A stretch of 5,189 nt of DNA from Candidatus Fredericiella danica (GTDB lineage Bacteria; Chloroflexota; Anaerolineae; Caldilineales; Caldilineaceae), in NCBI GenBank assembly GCA_016713335.1, contig JADJPH010000095.1:1-5189 (forward strand), given 5' to 3'. Under the pieces are notes generated by a model. The model worked only from the letters and a program-made list of their open reading frames with translations, was not told the origin of the DNA and searched no databases. Shown in pieces: positions 1-5,189 of this stretch (the stretch's first letter is position 1; each line of letters opens with the position of its first letter). The translations under genes were made by a program, and so were the position numbers.

Positions 1-1
1 G

Positions 2-106
2 CGAAGACGATACGAAACTGTGTTCTCCAGGGATGCGATGAAGGCAAGTTTGGCCAATGCGGTGTTTTTCTTGAATGATCGAGTGTACAAGTCCCCGTCG
101 GGATAG
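2..106 (+). CDS. C-terminal fragment of an upstream gene, possibly a glycosyltransferase
   Basis: An open frame runs from the left edge to a TAG stop at 104-106 and gives about 34 residues, beginning RRRYETVFSRDAMKASLAN and ending in NDRVYKSPSG. The amphipathic helix with an F-S-R-x-A pattern resembles the last helix of GT4 glycosyltransferases, but the piece is too short to assign a family. The next gene starts only four bases after this stop, so the two are probably translated together in one operon. The start lies outside the window. That it is coding is supported by clean codons and the tight junction; the function is inference from the neighbour. Confidence 0.4.
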   Translation, partial: RRRYETVFSRDAMKASLANAVFFLNDRVYKSPSG

Positions 107-110
107 AATC

Positions 111-1256
111 GTGCCACTGAAACGAGTATTGATAGCACATCAATCCACTATCCCCCACTATCGAGTAGCTTTCTACAATACGTTAGAGCAATTGAGACCT
201 CGCAGCTGGCGATTTGAAGTGGCTTTCGATACAAAGGAACTGAGACTGCCGCAGATATTCAGCGAACCACTCCACAATGAAGATTTGCAGTTTCCTATCC
301 TCGATGCGCCACTGGTAACAGGCAAGATCCTAAAAAAAACGGTCAGCTATCAACGATTCTGGCAGCGCTGCATCATATGAGTTGATCGTCGTTGAGAATG
401 CTGTCAACAATCTGGCTTATCCGCTTTCCCATTTGCATCAACTTCATGGGGTCAAATTCGCTTATTGGGGTCATGGTCGTGATCATGACATTGTTGCGCC
501 CAGAGGCTATAAGGCCCTCACTGAAGGTCTCAAACTTTGGCTTTGCACGAAAGCGAATGGATTTTTCGCATACACAGAAGGCGAGAAAACATATCTAGCT
601 TCGAGAGGTCTACCGCCGGCAAAAATTTTCGTAGTCGATAACACAATAGACATCAATATTCAACGCAGTCAATATCAGCAGTTGTTGCCCTTAAAAGCAG
701 AGATGAAGCGACGGCTAGGTGTCGAAAATCATAAACATGTATTGCTTTTTGTAGGCAGACTTACACTCAACAAACGCCCTGATTTTTCTCCTGGAGGCAT
801 TCACTATTCTGAACAAACTAAGCAATGATTATCATTTTCTTGCTTGTTGGTGGAGGAACTCCCAAGGCTTGTGCCAAAGAGACGCCTAACTTGACGCTCC
901 TCGGGTCCTTGACTGATCTTCGGGTGTTAGCGCCAATCTACGTAGCCAGCGATCTCTTTGTCTTTCCCGGAGCCGTTGGTCTGGGCGCTGTACAAGCCAT
1001 GTGCTATCACCTGCCGATCTTAACTGTCGATTCACCTTTGCATGGACCTGAAATCGAGTATCGGGCCGGTCAGAACGCGATCAAATTGCCGGTATCGGCC
1101 ACTGCAGAAGAATATGCATTCACCATCAAGACCCTCTTCGACAGTCCTGACGGATTACGGGCATTACAGTCAGGGATATGGCCCAGTATTTCCCATCTCA
1201 CGGTCGAGCAGATGGCACATAAGTTCATTTATGGCGTGAACGCTTTGCTCGTCTGA
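111..1256 (+). CDS. GT4-family glycosyltransferase (frameshifted reading)
   Basis: Probable sugar transferase of the GT-B fold acting at the cytoplasmic face of the membrane in polysaccharide assembly. I prefer the GTG at 111 (weak GGGA at 100-103) over the ATG at 75, because it gives a typical start, MPLKRVLIAHQSTIPHYRV, and avoids overlap with the gene before it. Joining frames gives about 380 residues, normal for GT4. Motifs: HQSTIPHYRVAFYN near 9-22, YWGHGRD near 118-124, FVGRLTLNKRPD near 213-224 (start of the nucleotide-sugar domain), and FPGAVGLGAVQAM then GPEIEY near 285-316. The usual EX7E pair is altered: an alanine stands where the first glutamate is expected. One-base shifts are needed near 340-367, at the T run 783-787 and near 836-840. 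Each looks like one extra base, so sequencing error is likelier than decay. Substrate unknown. Confidence 0.8.
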
Positions 1257-1265
1257 ACGAATCAA

Positions 1266-1313
1266 TTTGCACACCTAACCGGCTCTCCCGCACTTTGGTA
1301 TTGCTGGCGAATT
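1266..1313 (+). repeat. left terminal inverted repeat
   Basis: Left arm of the 191-bp element. It differs from the reverse complement of the right arm at five positions (10, 15, 18, 23 and 33 of the arm), with no gap. Confidence 0.75.
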
Positions 1314-1408
1314 CATAAAGCCCCCGACTTTTCGAGCGTTTTGCCCCTATTTGAGTCAGAATTCCTGCCAGTTTCGACAAGAATTCCTTGACAGATGCAG
1401 ACAGACGC

Positions 1409-1456
1409 AATTCGCCAGCAATATCAAAGTGCGTGAGAACCAGTTACGTGTGCAAA
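1409..1456 (-). repeat. right terminal inverted repeat
   Basis: Right arm of the 191-bp element, read on the minus strand. Pairing of the two arms in RNA would form a 48-bp stem between the glycosyltransferase gene and the secreted-protein gene. Confidence 0.75.
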
Positions 1457-1555
1457 CGACAACAGACCGATGCAAGTCAAATCCGCTGTGTTACTCTTAC
1501 ATGCCCTTTGAGTAGCCTGTTGGACAAGAGAAGCATTACTTTCTCCATTTTGGAC

Positions 1556-1562
1556 AAAGGAG
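1556..1562 (+). promoter_or_regulatory. ribosome binding site of the secreted-protein gene
   Basis: AAAGGAG stands six bases before the ATG at 1569, a near-ideal Shine-Dalgarno position. It decides the start and shows that the signal-peptide frame is the real one. I see no convincing -35/-10 promoter in the leader 1457-1555. Confidence 0.75.
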
Positions 1563-1568
1563 TGAACC

Positions 1569-3093
1569 ATGAAAACCAAGACTCTCAGACTCGCGTTCTG
1601 TATTGTAGTGGCGGTGGCGCTCTCCTGCGCGGCTGCAAGGACAAATGCCCAATCGCAAGACTCACCATGCGAAACCTGTCGTCGCCCGCTTACTCCCGCG
1701 TTCGCCACTGGTGCTGCTTACAGCCAGCCCCCACAACCCTGAGCGGCACGCTTTACCTGTCTGCATCTGCCGAAAACGACTACGACCAGTTTGTCTGGGA
1801 TGATTTCACACTGCCGATCACGCTGGACATTGCCAGCATTCAATGGCGTGGGCACGACCTCATCTTAGGTCCCTATGCCGGTCCTGTGACTGATTTTACC
1901 GTTGCCATCTATGCGAACTCAATCGCCAATGAGCCTGATGTCGTCAACCCACCGCTGGTGGAATATTCCACTGGCGGGATTGCCGGCGAGACGGCTATCG
2001 GCGTCTTTGGCGGCATCGCCATGTACGACTACACCTTCACCCTGCCAACTCTCTTCAATGCTGCGGCAGGCACAAAGTACAGGTGCAGATCGAAGCAATT
2101 CAGTCCGCCGTTGAGTTGGAGCTTTGCAGCAGGCAGCAACGCAACGGATCGCATTTCAAGAAATATCATCCCGACGGAGGCGGCACGATGTACGCAAAGG
2201 TTCCCGGCGATGCTGCTTTACGCTGACGACGCCTGCCAGCAACCTGGCTTGCCGACTTCGACGCCGCCAACCAGCGGCCCGCGCCACCAACGACCGTTTT
2301 CACCAATACCTCCAAGGGTGGTTACACCGTAAGCGTCTGGAATTTCGGGGGATTCGTTCACCAGTACGCTCTCTAGTCCCACACACTTACACCGCCACGG
2401 GTAGCTACACCGTCTCTCTGATGATCAGCAACGGCAGCGGCGGCTTCGCTGAGCCGCGCAAAACCTGGTCACTGTTCTACCAGTGCCATTGACTGCCATC
2501 GACGTTGCGCCAAACCGGTCACCGTCACCGTTGGCGCCACCCAGTCCTTTACGGCCACCGGCCGGGACAGCATAGGCAACCCGGTGGTCATCACCCCCAT
2601 CTGGAGCACTGACGCCGGCAGCATGGTGGGCAACGTCCTGACTGCGCTGGCCACGCCGGCGACAGGCAGGCGCGTCACTGCCACCGTGGACGCCATCAGC
2701 GGCGCGGCGCTCGTCGAGGTTGTTGCGCCAGCAGCGCTGCTGGCCGCCATCGACGTCGCGCCAAACCCGGTCACCGTCACGGTTGGCGCCACCCAAGCCT
2801 TTACCGCCACCGGCTGGGACAGCCTGGGCAACCCGGTGGTCATCACCCCCATCTGGAGCACTGATGCCGGCAGCATGGTGGGCAATGTCCTGACTGCGCT
2901 GGCCACGCCGGCGACAGGCAGGCGCGTCACCGCCAGCGTGGGCGCCATCAGCGGCACGGCGGTCGTCGAGGTCATTGCGATCGTTAGGTCGATATTCTTG
3001 CCGGTGATTCACGCCGAGCAGCATCGGGACAGTGACCGGCAAGGTGTACTTGACAGAATGCGATCCCAAGTTCAGGCACCCAATCATCGATGA
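1569..3093 (+). CDS. secreted PKD / Ig-like repeat protein (frameshifted reading)
   Basis: Exported, probably surface-attached or extracellular protein of unknown role. The start has a strong ribosome binding site and a classical signal peptide: MKTKT, then the hydrophobic run LRLAFCIVVAVALSCAA, with cleavage likely near NAQ at about residue 28. In order follow a beta-rich domain (about 1735-2230) with AAGTKY, VQIEA and SWSFAAGSN, a pattern seen in bacterial surface proteins; a PKD domain (about 2250-2460) with VWNFGD, SPTHTYTATGSYTVSL and a GGF end; and two Ig-like repeats (2489-2979) with FTATG, GNPVVITPIWSTDAGS and VTVTVGAT. About 13 one- or two-base shifts must be joined, for example near 1730, 2081, 2142, 2214, 2351, 2465, 2515. 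The uninterrupted last frame stops at 3093 after IFLPVI; a shift near 3005 would instead lead to a stop at 3107-3109. Binding or structural function is inference. Confidence 0.7.
2489..2727 (+). repeat. Ig-like repeat unit A
   Basis: First of two tandem repeat units. It aligns with 2740-2979 with only scattered substitutions and one missing C (ACCGG near 2514-2518 where the second copy has ACCCGG), which accounts for a frame change. The restored period is 252 bases, or 84 codons. Repeated core: GNPVVITPIWSTDAGSMVGN. Confidence 0.85.
2740..2979 (+). repeat. Ig-like repeat unit B
   Basis: Second unit, in a single open frame, separated from unit A by a 12-base linker. Near identity at the DNA level, including silent positions, suggests recent duplication or gene conversion. 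The fold resembles bacterial Ig-like (Big-type) domains, with FTATGWDSLGNPV and IWSTDAGS strands. Confidence 0.85.
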
Positions 3094-3199
3094 AGCAGGC
3101 TGTTTCTAAATCGGACCAGACGCCGGTTTTCTTCGCGGATAGGGCGAGGTCGATTGCGGGCAATATTGTTTGAACCAAATTTTTGCGTGACCGGGTCAG

Positions 3200-3237
3200 G
3201 CATTCGCCTGTGCCACAAGCGTGGCAAAAACGAATGC
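3200..3237. repeat. nested hairpin (two-tier inverted repeat)
   Basis: An outer stem GCATTCG (3200-3206) pairs with CGAATGC (3231-3237); an inner stem TGCCAC (3211-3216) pairs with GTGGCA (3221-3226) around an AAGC loop; four unpaired bases lie on each side between the stems. No T run follows on either strand, so it does not look like a standard intrinsic terminator. It lies in the gap between the secreted-protein gene and the IS3 remnant, and could be a REP-like unit or part of a mobile element. Confidence 0.5.
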
Positions 3238-3253
3238 AGATCCGCGCAGCGAC

Positions 3254-3427
3254 GTCGAGTGGGCCTGGCAGAACGGTTAGGCTGCAGGCCCGCACACATC
3301 AAAGAGGCGCAGTTGTCTCCGTTACCTGAGCTACGTTGACGCCTATTCCCAATCGTTGGCCCTTGACGTGGTTTACATGCACAAGCGCATTCACTCTGCG
3401 CTTAGTTACCTGACGCCCTGGAGTAAA
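3254..3427 (+). pseudogene. C-terminal remnant of an IS3-family transposase (OrfB)
   Basis: The frame of positions 3332-3418 reads YLSYVDAYSQ, then DVVYMHKRIHSALSYLTP, the characteristic end of the DDE integrase domain of IS3-type transposases (family pattern: VYNxKRIHSALGYLTPxEFE). Just upstream are WQNG followed by a TAG at 3278, and in a neighbouring frame HIKEAQLS, matching the family's QNGYAER...TIKEEEVDLS stretch that contains the last catalytic glutamate region. Only about 55 residues are visible; the N-terminal domain, OrfA and the first two catalytic aspartates are absent. The piece is therefore non-functional here: a truncated insertion sequence next to the phosphotransferase gene. 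Further frame damage at 3419 may be real or sequencing error. Confidence 0.65.
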
Positions 3428-3505
3428 CTGCCGGCACTGAAACGCCTGCAACCTTGTTGTCGCGTTGCTTTGGTTCAGCCCTTGGCAAAGGACATACCCC
3501 ATACC

Positions 3506-5006
3506 ATGCTGCGAAGATCCAGCCTCCGCTTTCACTCTTCATGTTCGGTGTTGACATCCTGTTGACGCTGGCGCGCTGGTCGTCGCCTATTATCTGCGCA
3601 CGCTGCCCTTCCAGCAAGAGACCGCGATTCCAGCCACGCTGCATCAGCCCGATGCGTTGCCGCTGATCGGGCTGATCGTGGTGATCTGGGTCGCCACTTT
3701 CACCATGGCATCGGTGTACGACACCGGCCACACGCTCAAGAATCGTCGACGAACTGCAGACGATCACGTTTGCCGTGCTGCTGGCGAGCTTTATCCTGGC
3801 GGGTGCGCTCTATCTCTCCGTGCGAGGTGTCACGCTACCTGTTCCTCTATTTCTGCCTGGTCAATCTGTTGTTGTTGATTGGGTGGCGGCTGCTGGTGCG
3901 GGCCGGGTTTCGGTTTGCCGGGAAAGTCCTGCCCCATCCAGGGCGGCGGGTGTTGGTGATCGGCGCAGGCGTGGTCGGGCGCCGCGTCGAACAGATGCTC
4001 GAGAGCCACCGCCGTTCGGGCGTGCAGGTCATCGGTTTTCTGGACGACGATGCGGCAAAAGCAGGCCACACCCCACGGCGCACCGGTCATCGGCACACTG
4101 GATGATGTGTGGACCGTGGTCAGCCAATCTGGGTGGACGAGATCATCGTCGCCCTGCCCATGCGCCCATCAGCGGCTGGTCGGCCTGATCGCGGCCCTCT
4201 CCCGGTTGCCTGTCCGGCTCACGTTGTGCCGGACCTCTTCGATCTGGCCTTTTGTGAAGATCGACGAGTTCAGCGGCATCCCCATGATCGGGCTGCGCGA
4301 ACCGGCCATCGACGGTTTCACTCGCCTGGCCAAACGGACAATGGACCTGATGCTTGCCACTTTGGGCCTCGTCGTCATCGCGCCGATCATGGCGCTGATT
4401 GCACTTGCCGTAAAGATCGATAGCCCCGGCCCCGTCATCTTCAAGCAGCAGCGCATCGGTGAAAACGGGCGGCTCTTTTGGATGTACAAATTCCGCTCCA
4501 TGTGCCAAGATGCTGAGATGCGCCAGGCAGAAGTGATCACGCAGACAGCCGATGGCAAAGTGGTTCACAAGCAGAGTGGTGATCCGCGTGTGACCAGGGT
4601 CGGCCGCCTGATTCGTGCCACCAGTCTGGATGAACTGCCCCAACTCTTCAACGTTTTGAAGGGCGACATGAGTCTCGTCGGCCGCGCCCGAAATGCCGTG
4701 GCTCGTCGACCAATACGAACTGTGGCAACGCAAACGGTTCTCCGTTCCCCAGGGATCACCGGCTGGTGGCAAGGTCACTGGGCGCAGCAACAAACCCATG
4801 CAATATCACACCATGGAAGACCTGTATTACATCCAGAACTATTCGCTCTGGCTCGACATTCAGATTTTGGGAGAACGATCGGTGCGATTCTGAAGCGCAA
4901 AGGGGCCTACCAGCGCGCTGACAGTTGCCGTGTTGCCGGTTTGTTGGGGACCATGACTAGTCATCCAAAGCCTCCGTGTCACCCCCTGAATCCCGCGAAT
5001 CCGTGA
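3506..5006 (+). CDS. exopolysaccharide polyprenyl glycosylphosphotransferase (frameshifted reading)
   Basis: Initiating enzyme of exopolysaccharide synthesis: moves a sugar phosphate from a UDP-sugar to undecaprenyl phosphate at the inner face of the membrane. From ATG 3506 the joined frames give about 468 residues up to KRKGAY (4893-4910), where the family normally ends; the raw frame runs on to a stop at 5004-5006. Four membrane segments come first (near VDILLTLAALVVAYYL, LIGLIVVIWVATFTM, FAVLLASFILAGALYL, YLFLYFCLVNLLLLIGW), then a nucleotide-binding-like domain (RVLVIGAGVVGRRV), then the bacterial sugar transferase domain: LGLVVIAPIMALIALAVKI with its helix-breaking proline, SPGPVIFKQQRIG, YKFRSM, the catalytic Asp-Glu dyad in SLDELPQLFNVLKGDMSLVG, and ITGWWQVTGRS. 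About 14 small shifts (for example 3573, 3740, 4131, 4688-4696, 4755, 4867) are needed, yet all motifs survive. AAAGGA at 3487-3492 is a distant ribosome site. Sugar specificity unknown. Confidence 0.85.
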
Positions 5007-5189
5007 TGCAGACCGTTTGCCGCCCCAAAGATGAGCGCCAGCAGGTGCCAGAACAGCAGATTGGGGCTTTTGACCCCATGGCCACCATGTCGGTCTGGCT
5101 GTAGACGGTTTGCGCGACCAGCGTTGCGGCGAATCAGCGCCCAGGTGCGCCACGCCACGAGGGGGGCAGCCACCTGTGCTGCAGGCGCC
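4979..5189 (-). CDS. C-terminus of an O-antigen ligase / Wzy-like membrane protein (partial)
   Basis: The minus strand from the right edge reads VAWRTWALIRRNA, then in a shifted frame ATLVAQTVYSQTDMVAMGSK, then back to SPNLLFWHLLALIFGAANG. The middle piece followed by a hydrophobic helix fits the end of O-antigen ligase / polymerase proteins, which carry a HGxxDxxALGxKPxxLFW-like segment before the last membrane helix. Two compensating shifts (near 5125-5130 and 5068-5070) are needed. The uninterrupted frame stops at 4979-4981; one more shift would extend it to a stop at 4957-4959. Such proteins act at the periplasmic or outer side of the membrane and join polysaccharide units, fitting the phosphotransferase that converges on it. 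The rest of the gene is outside the window. Family assignment is from pattern memory on a short piece. Confidence 0.45.
   Translation of the reverse strand, partial: APAAQVAAPLVAWRTWALIRRNAGRANRLQPDRHGGHGVKSPNLLFWHLLALIFGAANGLHHGFAGFRG

Larger units (their letters stand above)
1266..1456. mobile_element. MITE-like or deleted-IS element with 48-bp terminal inverted repeats
   Basis: The arm 1266-1313 and the reverse complement of 1409-1456 match at 43 of 48 positions without gaps. Both arms begin TTTGCACAC and end ATTGCTGGCGAATT. The core between them is only about 95 bases and holds no complete gene. A 191-bp element with long matching ends is what is expected of a MITE or of an insertion sequence that lost its transposase. 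It starts nine bases after the glycosyltransferase stop, so it sits between genes without breaking either. I see no clean target-site duplication. A minus-strand open frame (1225-1410) crosses the core and the left arm and could be a remnant of a transposase C-terminus, but I do not recognise its family. Confidence 0.7.

Noticed and set aside
75..110. ATG at 75 as the glycosyltransferase start
   Set aside because: It would overlap the upstream gene by 32 bases and add an untypical arginine-rich leader; the GTG at 111 gives the family's usual N-terminus.
783..842. Programmed ribosomal frameshifting in the glycosyltransferase gene
   Set aside because: Two shifts in the same direction within about 50 bases, no slippery heptamer with a downstream structure, and similar shifts in every other gene point to sequence errors.
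1266..1456. The long inverted repeat as a transcription terminator
   Set aside because: Stems of 48 bp with a loop of about 95 bases and no following T run are far outside intrinsic terminator structure.
1256..1459. AACGA at 1256-1260 and 1455-1459 as a target-site duplication of the inverted-repeat element
   Set aside because: The two copies lie at different distances from the arm ends and one overlaps the arm, so they do not behave as a true duplication.
1388..1700. Plus-strand open frame from 1388 as the start of the secreted protein
   Set aside because: It begins inside the inverted-repeat element and uses a frame out of phase with the strong ribosome site and signal peptide at 1569; it only becomes the true frame after about 1735.
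2489..2979. Tandem repeats as a CRISPR array
   Set aside because: Two coding repeats of about 240 bases with a 12-base linker do not fit CRISPR repeat-spacer geometry.
2425..3087. Long minus-strand open frames across the Ig repeats
   Set aside because: They mirror the GC-rich plus-strand repeats, have no ribosome site or recognisable domain, and the plus strand shows clear Ig-like repeats.
2984..3302. Minus-strand frames over 2984-3302 as genes
   Set aside because: They overlap the end of the Ig-repeat gene and the IS3 remnant, show no recognisable domain, and lack a convincing ribosome site.
4143..4799. Long minus-strand frame inside the phosphotransferase region
   Set aside because: It is antisense to the clearly conserved catalytic domain of the sugar transferase and has no domain of its own.

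Overview
This window looks like part of an exopolysaccharide / surface-polysaccharide locus from a bacterium. The style of the proteins is compatible with Chloroflexota or a similar filamentous environmental lineage: a membrane-bound polyprenyl glycosylphosphotransferase, a GT4 glycosyltransferase, an O-antigen-ligase-like membrane protein, and a secreted PKD/Ig-repeat protein with an 'IFLPVI' run near its end. That taxonomic guess is inference only; no rRNA or marker gene is present. The left third is visibly more AT-rich than the GC-rich right two thirds.

Layout. Bases 2-106 are the C-terminal tail of an upstream gene, perhaps another glycosyltransferase. Bases 111-1256 hold a GT4-type glycosyltransferase broken by three apparent one-base shifts. 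Nine bases after its stop lies a compact 191-bp element (1266-1456) with 48-bp inverted arms that match at 43 of 48 positions; it resembles a MITE or a deleted insertion sequence. A leader of about 110 bases with a good ribosome binding site precedes a secreted protein (1569 to about 3093) with a signal peptide, a beta-rich N-terminal domain, a PKD domain and two almost identical 84-residue Ig-like repeats. Bases 3094-3253 hold no gene I can support, but contain a nested hairpin (3200-3237). Bases 3254-3427 are the degraded C-terminal end of an IS3-type transposase. Bases 3506 to about 4910 encode the initiating phosphoglycosyl transferase. On the minus strand the right edge carries the C-terminus of a Wzy / O-antigen-ligase-like membrane protein, converging on it.

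How the genes fit together (inference from family knowledge): the phosphoglycosyl transferase would load the first sugar phosphate onto undecaprenyl phosphate at the membrane, the GT4 enzyme or enzymes would extend the repeat unit, and the Wzy/ligase-like protein would polymerise or transfer it outside. The secreted PKD/Ig protein could be a surface protein of the same envelope.

The main oddity is technical or evolutionary: every long gene must be stitched across frames. I count about 3 shifts in the GT4 gene, about 13 in the secreted-protein gene and about 14 in the phosphotransferase gene. Nearly every conserved motif is intact once the frames are joined and few substitutions appear to have damaged it, which points to indel sequencing errors rather than pseudogenes. 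Gene ends and residue numbers are therefore approximate. I did not find convincing evidence of a new system; the inverted-repeat element and the nested hairpin are the most interesting unexplained structures.
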